From an uncultured Alphaproteobacteria bacterium (lineage in GTDB: Bacteria; Pseudomonadota; Alphaproteobacteria; UBA6615): DNA of 64,000 nucleotides. Where the stretch lies: positions 568,025-632,024 of the forward strand of contig CALSNJ010000002.1 of assembly GCA_943787745.1 (NCBI GenBank), read 5' to 3'. The first letter of the stretch is position 1. Every line of letters starts with the position of its first letter. Shown piece by piece: positions 16,712 to 26,117 of the stretch. A program made the translations under genes and the position numbers. Under the pieces are notes generated by a model that ran no database searches, was not told the DNA's origin, and saw nothing but the letters and a program-made list of their open reading frames with translations.

Positions 16712-19570
16712 CTAAGCCCGCTTCTTCGTCTTCTTCGCCAATGCCGGCAGATACGGCGTCAGGAAGGCGCCGGTATAGCTGCGCTTCTCTGCGCAGATAT
16801 CTTCAGGCGTGCCGCTGGCAACAATCTCACCGCCCTTGTCACCGCCCTCGGGGCCGAGATCAAGGATCCAGTCTGCCGTCTTGATCACTTCAAGATTGTG
16901 TTCGATCACCACGACCGTGTTGCCTTGTTCCACCAAAGCATCAAGGACTTCGAGAAGTTTGCGGACATCATGATAATGCAGGCCGGTCGTCGGCTCATCG
17001 AGGATGTAAATGGTCTTGCCCGTCGCGCGGCGCGAGAGTTCCTTTGCAAGCTTCACACGTTGCGCTTCGCCGCCCGACAAGGTGGTCGCAGCCTGACCAA
17101 CCTGGATGTAACTCAGGCCCACACGCTCAAGCGTTTCCAGCTTGTCGCGGATCGAGGGCACCGCCTTGAAGAATTCGCGGCCTTCCTCGACGGTCATGGC
17201 GAGAACATCTGCGATCGATTTGTCGCGATAGACAATTTCCAGAGTTTCGCGGTTGTAACGTTTGCCGTGACACACATCGCACTCGACATAGACGTCGGGC
17301 AGGAAATGCATTTCGATCTTGATGACACCGTCACCCTGACAGGCTTCGCAGCGCCCGCCTTTGACATTGAACGAGAAACGACCCGGCTTGTAACCGCGCG
17401 CCTTTGACTCCGGCAGGCCGGTGAACCAGTCACGGATGGGCGTGAAGGCACCGGTATAAGTTGCCGGGTTCGAACGCGGGGTGCGGCCGATCGGGGATTG
17501 GTCGATATCGATGACCTTGTCGAGATGTTCAAAGCCTTCAATCGAGTCATGTGGACTTGGTGCTTTGCGCGAGCTGTAGATATGCCGGGCTGCCGCATTG
17601 TAGAGCGTGTCGATCACAAGCGTGGACTTGCCCGAACCCGACACACCCGTGACACAAGTGAAAGTACCGAGCGGGATTTCCGCGCTGACGTTCTTCAGGT
17701 TGTTGCCCGTTGCCCCTTTGATTTTGATGGACTTGCCCTTCTTGCCGGGGCGGCGTTCGTTTGGCACCGGGATCTGTTCGACGCCCGTCAGGTATTTCGC
17801 TGTCAGACTCTTGCTGACCTGCTGCATCACCTTTTTGGGTGTGCCCTGTGCCACGACCGTGCCGCCGTGAACACCTGCACCCGGTCCCATGTCGACGAGG
17901 TAATCGGCGGTCAGGATGGCATCCTCGTCATGCTCAACTACGATAACCGTGTTGCCGAGGTCTCGCAGCCGCTTGAGAGTCTCCAGCAGGCGGGCATTGT
18001 CACGCTGGTGCAGACCGATCGACGGTTCGTCGAGCACATACAGCACACCCGTCAGGCCCGAACCGATCTGGGAGGCAAGCCTGATGCGCTGACTTTCTCC
18101 TCCTGAGAGGGTTCCCGAGTTCCGGTTCAGCGTCAGGTATTCCAGCCCCACATCGTTCAGGAAACCAAGCCGCTCGTTGATCTCTCGCAGAATACGCTGG
18201 GCGATTTCGTTCTGCTGATCGGTGAGGTGGTTTTCCAAATCGGCAAACCATTCGCCCGCATGAGCGATGGACATCTCGGTTGTGGCGCTGATGTGCTTGT
18301 CGTTGATCCGGACAGCCAGGGCCTCGGGTTTCAGACGGGCACCCTTGCAGGTCTCGCAGACGGACGTGACCTGATACTTGCCGATTTCCTCACGTGCCCA
18401 GGAGCTTTCGGTTTCCCGGTAGCGCCGTTCGAGGTTCATCACGACGCCTTCAAACGGTTTGCTGGTCTCGTAGGTGCGCAGCCCATCATCGTATTTCATC
18501 TTGATGGCCGTGTTGCCCGATCCGAACAGAACAACCTCACGGACTTTCTCGGGCAACTCCGACCATGCATCCGCCGTCGAGACCTTGTGGTGACGCGCAA
18601 TCGCATCAAGGGTCTGGGCGTAGTAGGGGCTCGATGAATTCGACCAGGGTGCGATCGCACCGTCGCGCAGGCTTTTGGTCTGGTCGGGTACGACGAGATC
18701 CGGATCGACCACGACCTTCGTTCCCAGACCATCACAGGCCGGGCAGGCGCCGAACGGATTGTTGAATGAGAAAAGGCGCGGCTCGATTTCTTCAATCGTA
18801 AAACCGGATACCGGGCAGGCAAATTTCGCCGAGAAGATCGTCTGTTCGCCGTTGTCCGCGTTCTCGGCAAAGACCAAACCATCTGCAAGTTCCAGCGCCG
18901 TCTCAATCGAGTCTGCCAGACGGGTCTGAATGTCCTTACGGACGACGATCCGGTCGACCACCACGGCGATATCATGTTTGAGATTCTTGTCGAGAGCCGG
19001 GGCATCGGCGATCTCGTACATCTCGCCGTCGATTTTGACCCGCTGGAATCCGCGTTTTTGAAGCCCGGCAAGTTCCTTTCGGTACTCGCCTTTGCGGCCG
19101 CGCACGATCGGTGCGAGCAGGTAAAGACGAGTGCCTTCCTCCATCTCCATGGTGCGATCAACCATCTGGCTGACCGACTGGGCTTCAATGGGCAGGCCGG
19201 TTTCCGGCGAATACGGGATGCCAACACGGGCATAAAGCAGGCGCAGGTAATCGTAAATTTCGGTCACCGTTCCCACTGTTGAGCGGGGATTGCGGCTGGT
19301 CGTCTTCTGCTCGATGGAAATCGCCGGAGACAACCCCTCGATGGAATCCACATCGGGCTTCTGCATCAGTTCCAGAAACTGGCGTGCATAGGCCGAAAGG
19401 CTCTCAACGTAACGGCGCTGGCCTTCGGCATAGATCGTATCAAAGGCGAGCGATGACTTGCCCGACCCCGAAAGTCCCGTGATCACCACGAGAGAATCCC
19501 GGGGAAGGGAAACATCAACATTTTGCAAATTGTGTTCGCGTGCGCCACGAACGACGATTTTCTTCTGCAT
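16712..19570 (-). CDS. uvrA: UvrABC excinuclease subunit A
   Basis: Damage-recognition ATPase of nucleotide excision repair. The 952-residue protein has two ABC ATPase modules: the first Walker [13 protein letters not shown] (about residues 34-45) and the second [11 protein letters not shown] (about 640), with two LSGGE signature motifs ([10 protein letters not shown] and [10 protein letters not shown]). Zinc-finger cysteines are visible in CPACDGLG and in CEACQGDG with CDVCHGKR. It is complete and of normal length. In many alphaproteobacteria uvrA is divergent from ssb; here a LysR-icd pair lies between them. Confidence 0.98.
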   Translation of the reverse strand: MQKKIVVRGAREHNLQNVDVSLPRDSLVVITGLSGSGKSSLAFDTIYAEGQRRYVESLSAYARQFLELMQKPDVDSIEGLSPAISIEQKTTSRNPRSTVGTVTEIYDYLRLLYARVGIPYSPETGLPIEAQSVSQMVDRTMEMEEGTRLYLLAPIVRGRKGEYRKELAGLQKRGFQRVKIDGEMYEIADAPALDKNLKHDIAVVVDRIVVRKDIQTRLADSIETALELADGLVFAENADNGEQTIFSAKFACPVSGFTIEEIEPRLFSFNNPFGACPACDGLGTKVVVDPDLVVPDQTKSLRDGAIAPWSNSSSPYYAQTLDAIARHHKVSTADAWSELPEKVREVVLFGSGNTAIKMKYDDGLRTYETSKPFEGVVMNLERRYRETESSWAREEIGKYQVTSVCETCKGARLKPEALAVRINDKHISATTEMSIAHAGEWFADLENHLTDQQNEIAQRILREINERLGFLNDVGLEYLTLNRNSGTLSGGESQRIRLASQIGSGLTGVLYVLDEPSIGLHQRDNARLLETLKRLRDLGNTVIVVEHDEDAILTADYLVDMGPGAGVHGGTVVAQGTPKKVMQQVSKSLTAKYLTGVEQIPVPNERRPGKKGKSIKIKGATGNNLKNVSAEIPLGTFTCVTGVSGSGKSTLVIDTLYNAAARHIYSSRKAPSPHDSIEGFEHLDKVIDIDQSPIGRTPRSNPATYTGAFTPIRDWFTGLPESKARGYKPGRFSFNVKGGRCEACQGDGVIKIEMHFLPDVYVECDVCHGKRYNRETLEIVYRDKSIADVLAMTVEEGREFFKAVPSIRDKLETLERVGLSYIQVGQAATTLSGGEAQRVKLAKELSRRATGKTIYILDEPTTGLHYHDVRKLLEVLDALVEQGNTVVVIEHNLEVIKTADWILDLGPEGGDKGGEIVASGTPEDICAEKRSYTGAFLTPYLPALAKKTKKRA

Positions 19571-19687
19571 AAAAGCCTATTACGAGACAGAGTTAGGCAC
19601 GGTTCATACGCGCCAAATGGTTCCGCCTAAAATGGCGTCGTCCCGGACAAAAGGCCAGTGGACAACCCGGAACTATTTCGGGATCTG

Positions 19688-20557
19688 CTAGGCACCGTGT
19701 TCGAGTTGCCGAACCACGTGATCACGCAGACGCGCCGCAGCGGGTGACAATCCGGGTGCCTCGATAAGAGCCATTTCAGTATCTTCGAGAGCAGGAAGGT
19801 CTAGCCTTTCCGCGTTCAGAATAGCGAGATCGCTTGGAACCATCTCCTTGGGGAGGACAGTCACCCCAAGTTCAGCGCGGACCGCGGCGAGTGATCCGCT
19901 AAGGGCTCCGCAGGTGTAGGCAATGCGCCATGACCGCCTGTTCTGGTCGAGAGAATCCGTCATCCGTTTTCGGTAGACACAAGGTTGCGGTGAAACAACG
20001 AGGGGGATGGTCTCGTTATCTCCAAACAATGTCCGGTCGGTACCGACCCAGACCAGTGGCTCACGCCAGACTCGCAGTCCTGTTCTGGTCTCACTGGGAT
20101 CACGTTTTACCAGAGCCAGATCAAGGTTTCCGGCCGAGAACCGTTCCAGAAGTTCCAGGGTCAGTTCACAGGTCACCTCAAGAGCGACCTTTGGGTGATT
20201 GTTTGAAAACTGGGCCAACACATTGGGCAGATGGCTGGTTGCGAAATCTTCGGGTGCACCAAATTTGACAACGCCGGCGATTTCCGGCTCGCGAGCCCGG
20301 ACCAAAAGTTCGTCATTCAGGGTCAAAATCCGTCGTGCCTGATCGAGGATAAGTTCCCCTTCACTTGTAAGCGAGATGTGTCTTGGGTTTCTCAGCAGAA
20401 CCTGAACGCCCAACTGCTCCTCCAGCCGCTTGATCTGCAGCGAGACCGCGGATTGGCCGCGCCCAAGGCGTTCACCGGCTGTCGAGAAACTTCCGCACTC
20501 GACGACCGTCACAAGTGCGCGTAGGAGGTCCGGGTGGATGTTCGTCGTGACAGGCAA
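19688..20557 (-). CDS. LysR-family transcriptional regulator
   Basis: LysR-type regulator of 289 residues. An N-terminal winged helix-turn-helix (about residues 8-66: GSFSTAGERLGRGQSAVSLQ) is followed by a substrate-binding co-inducer domain (EIAGVVKFGAPEDFATSHL...). Translation seems to begin at TTG 20557; no in-frame ATG precedes the HTH. The gene is divergent from the isocitrate dehydrogenase gene, with a 130-base AT-rich spacer, so it may control itself and that gene. The inducer is unknown; close family members respond to organic acids or stress. Confidence 0.9.
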   Translation of the reverse strand: MPVTTNIHPDLLRALVTVVECGSFSTAGERLGRGQSAVSLQIKRLEEQLGVQVLLRNPRHISLTSEGELILDQARRILTLNDELLVRAREPEIAGVVKFGAPEDFATSHLPNVLAQFSNNHPKVALEVTCELTLELLERFSAGNLDLALVKRDPSETRTGLRVWREPLVWVGTDRTLFGDNETIPLVVSPQPCVYRKRMTDSLDQNRRSWRIAYTCGALSGSLAAVRAELGVTVLPKEMVPSDLAILNAERLDLPALEDTEMALIEAPGLSPAAARLRDHVVRQLEHGA

Positions 20558-20580
20558 GTTGGCATCTCGGTGCGCTAAGC

Positions 20581-20602
20581 ATTAATTAATTAATTAATTA
20601 AT
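20581..20602. repeat. ATTA tetranucleotide tract in the LysR/icd intergenic region
   Basis: About 5.5 copies of ATTA in a row, continuing into other AT-rich sequence to about 20640. It stands out from the GC-rich surroundings and lies between the divergent starts of the LysR gene (20557) and icd (20688). Confidence 0.85.
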
Positions 20603-20687
20603 TTAATCATTAAATATCATATAATCAATTTTACCAATCATAATTTCGACGGCATATTGCGGAAAGATATTCACTCAGGAGTTTCCC

Positions 20688-22193
20688 ATGAACGTTCAGG
20701 CTGGTTCTCAAACATTCGACAATATCGATGGTGCGGGTGAGGGCGCTGAGCAGGTCGCTCGGATCGCTGTTGCCTATGGTGATGGTATCGGCCCTGAAAT
20801 TATGACGGCCAGCCTTAGTGTTCTCCACGAAGCTGGCGCACGCCTTGAAATCCAGAACGTCGTTATCGGCGAAAAGGCATATCTGTCCGGCCATACCGCA
20901 GGGTTGGACGCATCCGTCTGGGACGTACTTCGTGACACGCAGGCGCTATACAAGGCACCGATCACCACTCCGCAGGGTGGTGGATACAAAAGCCTGAATG
21001 TGACAATCCGTAAATCCTTGGGGATGTTCGCCAACGTGCGCCCGTGTGTGTCCTACGCGCCGGTGGTTGAAACCCGGCACGCAGGGATGGACGTCGTGAT
21101 CATTCGGGAGAATGAAGAGGACCTCTACGCCGGGATTGAACATCGGCAGACCGACGAAGTTTATCAGTGCCTCAAGCTCATCTCGCGACCCGGTTGTGAA
21201 AAGATCATTCGCTATGCCTTCGAGTATGCGCGTGTGAACGGTCGCAAGAAGGTCTCCTGCTTCACCAAGGACAACATCATGAAACTGACCGACGGTCTGT
21301 TTCACAAGGTGTTTGACGAAGTCGCGAGCGAGTATCCCGAAATCGAGACCGATCACTGGATCATCGATATTGGTGCGGCCATGCTTGCCGACCAACCTGA
21401 CGTTTTCGACGTGGTGGTCGCCCCGAACCTTTATGGGGACATCATCAGCGATATCACCGCCCAGATATCAGGCTCTGTCGGGATCGGGCCGTCTTCGAAC
21501 ATTGGTGCCCATGGCGCGATGTTCGAGGCGATCCACGGATCGGCACCGACGATTGCCGGGCAGGGCATTGCCAACCCCTCAGGACTGATTTTGGCCGGGG
21601 CGATGATGCTGGCCCATCTTGGGCAAAGCCAGATCGCCGAAAAAATCCACAATGCCTGGCTGCGGACAATCGAAGACGGGATTCACACGCCCGACCTGTT
21701 TGCTGAAGGCGTTTCCGTGAAGAAAGTCGGGACGCAAGAATTCGGGGAGGCCGTTGCCGCGCGGCTTGGACAGAAACCCGAGAAACTGGCTCCCGTCGCC
21801 TATGACAAGGACGCCAAACCGATTGAGATTTACACACCGGTCCCAAAAGACAGCGAGAAAAAGGAACTCGTCGGGATTGATGTCTTTGTACAATCGAGAA
21901 TGGACCCCAATGAACTTGGGAAGCTGATGTGTCAGGCCGAGCAGACCCTTGATGTGAAACTTGAAATGATCACCAATCGTGGTGTGAAAGTCTGGCCTGA
22001 CCCGAAGCCCGAGACCTTCTGCACAGACCACTGGCGGTGTCGGTACATGGCGCAGGACGGAACAGAATTCGACCTGAATTCTGTCGTGGCGCTTCTGTCC
22101 CGCCTGGCATCAAGCAACGTTGATTTCATCAAGACCGAGCAGCTGTACACGTTTGACGGTGTGCCGGGCTATTCGCTGGGGCACGGCCAGTAA
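20688..22193 (+). CDS. icd: Isocitrate dehydrogenase, Thermus/Rickettsia-like long type
   Basis: TCA-cycle enzyme that oxidatively decarboxylates isocitrate to 2-oxoglutarate. The 501-residue protein has the decarboxylating dehydrogenase core: isocitrate-binding KSLNVTIRKSLG, the Tyr-containing ENEEDLYAGIEH, the metal-binding DVVVAPNLYGDIISD and the nucleotide loop IHGSAPTIAGQGIANP. A C-terminal domain of about 150 residues follows, as in Thermus and Rickettsia enzymes. At the coenzyme-discriminating positions it reads Thr-Ile, not the Lys-Tyr of classic NADP enzymes, so NAD use is possible. CAGGAG precedes ATG 20688. It may be controlled by the divergent LysR regulator. Confidence 0.93.
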   Translation: MNVQAGSQTFDNIDGAGEGAEQVARIAVAYGDGIGPEIMTASLSVLHEAGARLEIQNVVIGEKAYLSGHTAGLDASVWDVLRDTQALYKAPITTPQGGGYKSLNVTIRKSLGMFANVRPCVSYAPVVETRHAGMDVVIIRENEEDLYAGIEHRQTDEVYQCLKLISRPGCEKIIRYAFEYARVNGRKKVSCFTKDNIMKLTDGLFHKVFDEVASEYPEIETDHWIIDIGAAMLADQPDVFDVVVAPNLYGDIISDITAQISGSVGIGPSSNIGAHGAMFEAIHGSAPTIAGQGIANPSGLILAGAMMLAHLGQSQIAEKIHNAWLRTIEDGIHTPDLFAEGVSVKKVGTQEFGEAVAARLGQKPEKLAPVAYDKDAKPIEIYTPVPKDSEKKELVGIDVFVQSRMDPNELGKLMCQAEQTLDVKLEMITNRGVKVWPDPKPETFCTDHWRCRYMAQDGTEFDLNSVVALLSRLASSNVDFIKTEQLYTFDGVPGYSLGHGQ

Positions 22194-22223
22194 GCCAACG
22201 AAATTGATATGTAGAAACGCCTG

Positions 22224-22258
22224 AAACCGGTGTTGCGCGATTTGCGGCAGCGGTTTTT
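22224..22258 (+). terminator. Terminator after isocitrate dehydrogenase
   Basis: AAACCG at 22224-22229 pairs with CGGTTT at 22251-22256, and TGTTGC (22231-22236) pairs with GCGGCA (22244-22249) across one G-G mismatch; the loop is 7 bases and a T5 run follows. Confidence 0.7.
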
Positions 22259-22275
22259 GTGCACTCTTGCGATAA

Positions 22276-22290
22276 GAACAAAACGTGAAT
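22276..22290. promoter_or_regulatory. Candidate SOS (LexA) box upstream of ssb
   Basis: GAAC-N7-GAAT, one mismatch from the alphaproteobacterial LexA consensus GTTC-N7-GTTC read on the other strand. It lies 128 bases before the ssb start. Confidence 0.35.
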
Positions 22291-22417
22291 ATCATGGGGA
22301 TAACTTCCGCGTTGTAGGGGGTCGGACCCCATGCAAATGTGAGCGTGGTTTTGCGCCCGATTCGCTTGGCATCGGGTGCATGAAGATCGGATTAGAACGT
22401 GTCAGGAGGCACTACAA

Positions 22418-22906
22418 ATGGCAGGCAGCGTCAATAAAGTCATTCTCGTCGGAAATCTGGGCCGCGACCCGGAAGTTCGTTCCATGCAGTCGGGCGACAA
22501 GGTGTGCAACCTGTCTGTCGCAACATCTGAACGTTGGAAAGACCGGAATTCAGGTGAAATGCAGGAAAAGACCGAATGGCATCGCGTCGTCGTCTTTGAT
22601 CAGAAACTCGCCGAAGTGGCCGAGAAATACCTCAAAAAGGGTTCTAAAGTCTTTCTCGAAGGCCAACTCCAGACTCGTAAATGGACCGACAATTCAGGCG
22701 TAGAGAAATACACCACCGAAGTTGTTCTGCAGCGGTTCCGCGGTGAACTGGTGATGCTCGACAGCCGCGGAGAAGGCGGTGGTGTTGGTGGTGGCGGATA
22801 TGATGCCGGACCGACCGACTACGGCAATCCGCAGCCTGCCATGGCTGGTGGCACCGGCGGCGGTGGCGGCATGTCCGACGACCTGGACGACGAAATTCCC
22901 TTCTAG
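22418..22906 (+). CDS. ssb: Single-stranded DNA-binding protein
   Basis: Binds single-stranded DNA in replication, repair and recombination. The 162-residue protein has an OB fold ([20 protein letters not shown] to about residue 110), a Gly-rich flexible linker and the acidic tail DDLDDEIPF that docks partner proteins. The start ATG 22418 has a perfect AGGAGG; an upstream in-frame ATG at 22376 would add 14 unrelated residues. It precedes a small VOC gene by 12 bases. Confidence 0.98.
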   Translation: MAGSVNKVILVGNLGRDPEVRSMQSGDKVCNLSVATSERWKDRNSGEMQEKTEWHRVVVFDQKLAEVAEKYLKKGSKVFLEGQLQTRKWTDNSGVEKYTTEVVLQRFRGELVMLDSRGEGGGVGGGGYDAGPTDYGNPQPAMAGGTGGGGGMSDDLDDEIPF

Positions 22907-22918
22907 AGGCGATCATCC

Positions 22919-23329
22919 GTGTCTGATGACAGCCCCAGTATCATTTCCCATGTGTCTGTCGGAACCAATGACTTTGAACGCGCCGCTGCATTCTATGACG
23001 AGGTTCTGACAACACTGGGATGCCGCCGGGTGATGGAGCATCCTGGCGCCGTTGCCTATGGCAAGGCATTCCCCGAATTCTGGGTTCAAACCCCCATCGA
23101 TGGAAATCCGTCGAGTGTCGGCAATGGCACTCATATTGGGTTTATTGCACCTGATCTGGCATCTGTGGATGCCTTTCATCGCGCCGCGCTCAATGCCGGA
23201 GCTGCAGATGACGGCCCTCCGGGACCCCGGGAAGAATACGGGGCACCATACTATGGCTGCTTCGTACGAGACCCCGATGGTCACAAGGTCGAAGCCGCGT
23301 ATTGGGACACCAAAAAAGAAGGGGCCTGA
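22919..23329 (+). CDS. VOC-family protein
   Basis: Glyoxalase/bleomycin-resistance-type fold of 136 residues. It starts at GTG 22919 (SDDSPSIISHVSVGTNDF). His in IISHVSVG, His in GTHIGFIAPD and Glu in GHKVEAAYW fit the VOC metal pattern. It differs from the tandem pair at 11-12 kb; GAPYYGCFVRDPDGHKVEA is typical of the aldoketomutase-like subgroup. The 12-base gap after ssb suggests read-through. Confidence 0.85.
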   Translation: MSDDSPSIISHVSVGTNDFERAAAFYDEVLTTLGCRRVMEHPGAVAYGKAFPEFWVQTPIDGNPSSVGNGTHIGFIAPDLASVDAFHRAALNAGAADDGPPGPREEYGAPYYGCFVRDPDGHKVEAAYWDTKKEGA

Positions 23330-23461
23330 TGCCCGTTTTCACCTATGCCCAAATATCAGTAAAAACTCGAAATATTCAACATTAAGCAGAATATGGCACA
23401 AGAATACCTATATCTATTGGTGTAACCTATTTGCGTAAATTGCCGGTAAGGGGCGTGTAAT

Positions 23462-24457
23462 ATGGAATATTTGCCAAGCGGATTTCTCACATTCGTCATC
23501 GCGGTCGTTGTTTTTGCGATCATCATTATCTGGGCCGGGATCAAGCAGGTTCCTCAGGCGCAGGAATGGACGATTGAGCGGTTTGGACGCTACACGCGCA
23601 CGCTATCGCCCGGTTTGCATCTGATCACGCCGTTTGTAGACCGGGTCGGCTTCAAGCTGTCCTTGCGAGAAACCGTCCTCGATATCCCATCGCAGGATGT
23701 CATTTCCTACGACAACGCGACGATCACCGCGGATGGCGTCGCCTTTTATCAGGTCGTGGATTCAGCCCGTGCCGCTTATGAGGTGAACGACCTTGAGCGT
23801 GCGATTACCAATCTTGCCATGACGAACATCCGAACGGTCATCGGCTCCATGAGCCTTGATGACGTGCTTTCGAAACGTGATGACATCAATGAGCGCCTGC
23901 TGCGCGTCATTGACGCCGCAACGAACCCCTGGGGCATCAAGGTGACACGTGTCGAGATCAAGGATTTGACCCCACCGGGAGATCTGGTCGAGGCCATGGG
24001 GCGCCAGATGAAGGCCGAACGTGAGAAACGCGCCGAAATCCTGACCGCAGAAGGTGAGAAGCAGGCCGCCATTCTGCGGGCCGAAGGGATGAAGCAGGGC
24101 GCAATCCTTGAGTCGGAAGGCCGTCGGGAAGCCGCATTCCGCGACGCTGAAGCCCGTGAGCGCGAAGCCGAAGCCGAAGCCAAGGCGACCGAGTTTGTGT
24201 CGAACGCCATTGCGGCGGGTGATATGCAGGCGGTGAACTACTTCGTGGCGCAGAAATACGTGGAAGCGATAGGAAATATTGCCTCTGCTCCGAACCAGCG
24301 TGTGGTCCTGTTCCCGATCGAGGCCTCAAACTTCATCGGCAGTCTGGGAGGCATTGCGGAAATCGCAAAGTCTGCGTTTGGCCTGGATGAAGGCCAAGGT
24401 GTGCGACCCGGCCGCAGCGGCAGCGTACCCGTAACCTCACGCGACGACGCCGACTGA
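23462..24457 (+). CDS. SPFH/Band 7 membrane protein (QmcA/stomatin-like)
   Basis: Membrane-anchored scaffold protein of 331 residues. One N-terminal helix (about residues 8-26) is followed by the SPFH domain (AQEWTIERFGRYTRTLSPGLHLITPFVDRV; DNATITADGVAFYQVVD; RTVIGSMSLDDVLSKRDDIN), then a charged Ala/Glu/Lys coiled coil (about residues 180-245) that drives oligomerisation. AAGGGG precedes ATG 23462. The NfeD partner follows 14 bases later, the classic SPFH-NfeD pairing implicated in membrane quality control and lipid microdomains. Confidence 0.95.
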   Translation: MEYLPSGFLTFVIAVVVFAIIIIWAGIKQVPQAQEWTIERFGRYTRTLSPGLHLITPFVDRVGFKLSLRETVLDIPSQDVISYDNATITADGVAFYQVVDSARAAYEVNDLERAITNLAMTNIRTVIGSMSLDDVLSKRDDINERLLRVIDAATNPWGIKVTRVEIKDLTPPGDLVEAMGRQMKAEREKRAEILTAEGEKQAAILRAEGMKQGAILESEGRREAAFRDAEAREREAEAEAKATEFVSNAIAAGDMQAVNYFVAQKYVEAIGNIASAPNQRVVLFPIEASNFIGSLGGIAEIAKSAFGLDEGQGVRPGRSGSVPVTSRDDAD

Positions 24458-24471
24458 GGGGGAGAAGTTCC

Positions 24472-24939
24472 ATGGATGAGTTTGTCTCCTGGCTTTGGGA
24501 ACTGGAGTTCTGGCACTGGTGGACCTTTGCGATTGCGTTGGTCGCATTGGAAGTTTTCATCACCTCCACCACCTTGTTGCTCGGCCCGGCCTTTGCGGCC
24601 TTCCTGATCGGCGTGATCCTGCTGATCGACCCGGGATTCGACTGGCGCTACCAGATGCTGCTGTTTGCCGTTCTGGCTGTTGTCTCGGCGATAAGCTGGC
24701 AAGTGTGGCTGCGCAAACACCCGACTAAAAGCGATCACCCCATGCTCAACACACGCGGCCGAAGCTATATCGGACGCCGGCTAACCCTGGACGAAAGTCT
24801 TGAGAACGGGCGTGGGCGCGTGCGTATCGATGACACTTGGTGGCTCGCCAGCACTGAAGACAGCGATACCCTCGCCGCAGGCGCGGAAGTCGAAGTCGCC
24901 GACACCGACGGTGCCACACTGATTGTGCGTGCGAGCTAA
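24472..24939 (+). CDS. NfeD-family membrane protein (short form)
   Basis: Inner-membrane protein of 155 residues. Two or three hydrophobic helices occupy the N-terminal half (WWTFAIALVALEVFITSTTLLLGPAFAAFLIG; MLLFAVLAVVSAISW), and the C-terminus is a soluble OB-like beta domain (GRSYIGRRLTLDESLENGRGRVRIDDTWW). This is the short NfeD form that accompanies SPFH proteins. A GGGGGAGAAG ribosome site precedes ATG 24472. The two probably form one operon. Confidence 0.93.
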   Translation: MDEFVSWLWELEFWHWWTFAIALVALEVFITSTTLLLGPAFAAFLIGVILLIDPGFDWRYQMLLFAVLAVVSAISWQVWLRKHPTKSDHPMLNTRGRSYIGRRLTLDESLENGRGRVRIDDTWWLASTEDSDTLAAGAEVEVADTDGATLIVRAS

Positions 24940-25042
24940 AACAACAAATCGTTCTTCGGAATAATTCATACGCCTTCGCGTCTAGGTAACAAGGTCGACG
25001 GCATGACGCCGTGACCGTGTTCCCACAAGACGGACAAGCACG

Positions 25043-25351
25043 ATGATTCGCAGAAAATCCAGTCGCCGGGTTCTTTCCACCCTCGCGGGCTTTGGCTTGC
25101 TGCTCGCGGGTATGCCCGTGATAGCTGCTGAAAACCCCAACGCAACAGATTCGGGTGATCCCTGTGGTGTCCAGCTACAGCAGATTCGGGCCGATCTCGC
25201 TGAAAAGCCGGCGGCAGACCCGAATATGCGGGCTCAGGTGAACGAAGCCTCGGTCCTTTGTCAGCAGGGTGAGCCGGAGGAAGCAGCTAAAATCCTCGAT
25301 CAGGTCGCCCGCACCCTGCAGGACGGCCAGCCAAAAACACGCACAAACTAA
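25043..25351 (+). CDS. Small secreted protein of unknown function
   Basis: Protein of 102 residues with a signal peptide (LSTLAGFGLLLAGMPVIAA, cleavage about residue 29) and a short helical mature part with two Cys (DPCGVQLQQ; SVLCQQGEPEEAAKIL) that resembles one TPR-like helical hairpin. It ends 248 bases before the ECF sigma factor and may be read with it or be its target. I cannot name a family. Confidence 0.6.
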   Translation: MIRRKSSRRVLSTLAGFGLLLAGMPVIAAENPNATDSGDPCGVQLQQIRADLAEKPAADPNMRAQVNEASVLCQQGEPEEAAKILDQVARTLQDGQPKTRTN

Positions 25352-25598
25352 CCCGACAATGGTCACTTGAATCCGGTGATCAACGAACGCTGGCGTGACA
25401 GACAGACGCCAGTCGCGAACCCGGTGGTGGGGTCCCCAATGCTCGCCCCCGAGCTCCGACCGCCGGGTTTCGCATCTCTTCTTACCAAACCGCCACGACC
25501 AAAGATGACACGGCTTTGACACACCGCGACGACACAACCTCATGGGACGCTCGACTGCCCGCTGCACACCGCGCGGGGTATCTAGGAAAGGTCGGGAC

Positions 25599-26117
25599 AT
25601 GCCCCATCACAAAGGTGATCTTGAAAAGGAAATTGACGGCTTGCGGCGTTACGCAAGGCTGCTCATGCGCAACTCCACTGAAGCCGATGATCTGGTTCAG
25701 GACTGCCTCGTCCGCGCTCTCGAAAAGTGGCCGGCGATCGCGCAGGTCACAAACCTCCGGCGCTATCTGTTTTCCATGCTCCACAATCTGTTCATCGACG
25801 GCACCCGGAAATCCCAACGACGGGGGACGGTTGTGCCGATCGAAAACGCAGTGAACGTGGCCTCCCTGATCCAGCCCGAGGCCCAAACGCCCAATCTGGA
25901 GCTTCGCGACCTGCAGAACGGACTCGCCAACCTGTCCGATGCGCAGCGCGAAGTTGTTCTTCTGATTGGGTTGTCGGGGTTCACCTATGACGAAGCCGCC
26001 GAAATCACAGGAAACCCGGTCGGAACAGTCATGTCGCGACTGTCACGAGCACGCCATGCACTGCGCGAGCACGTCAATGGCGCCGTGATCGAGGCTCCCG
26101 AACGGCGCGCTCGATGA
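25599..26117 (+). CDS. ECF-type RNA polymerase sigma factor
   Basis: Extracytoplasmic-function sigma factor of 172 residues. Region 2 (LEKEIDGLRRYARLLMRNSTEADDLVQDCLVRALEKW...) and region 4 with its HTH (LSDAQREVVLLIGLSGFTYDEAAEITGNPVGTVMSRLSRAR) are present and no extra domain is seen. ATG 25599 has AGGAAAGG upstream and fits the family N-terminus; the longer frame from 25542 adds an Arg/Ser-rich segment. Its last codons overlap the next gene (ATGA), which has a membrane span and looks like its anti-sigma factor. The signal sensed is unknown. Confidence 0.92.
   Translation: MPHHKGDLEKEIDGLRRYARLLMRNSTEADDLVQDCLVRALEKWPAIAQVTNLRRYLFSMLHNLFIDGTRKSQRRGTVVPIENAVNVASLIQPEAQTPNLELRDLQNGLANLSDAQREVVLLIGLSGFTYDEAAEITGNPVGTVMSRLSRARHALREHVNGAVIEAPERRAR

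Noticed and set aside
19571..19687. SOS box upstream of uvrA
   Set aside because: The two GTTC elements are 14 bases apart, not 7, and a GTTA/GTTC pair has only 6.
20581..20613. Multiple TTAA sites as CtrA boxes (TTAA-N7-TTAA)
   Set aside because: The TTAA spacings are multiples of 4, or 5, 7 and 12; none gives the required 11-base period.
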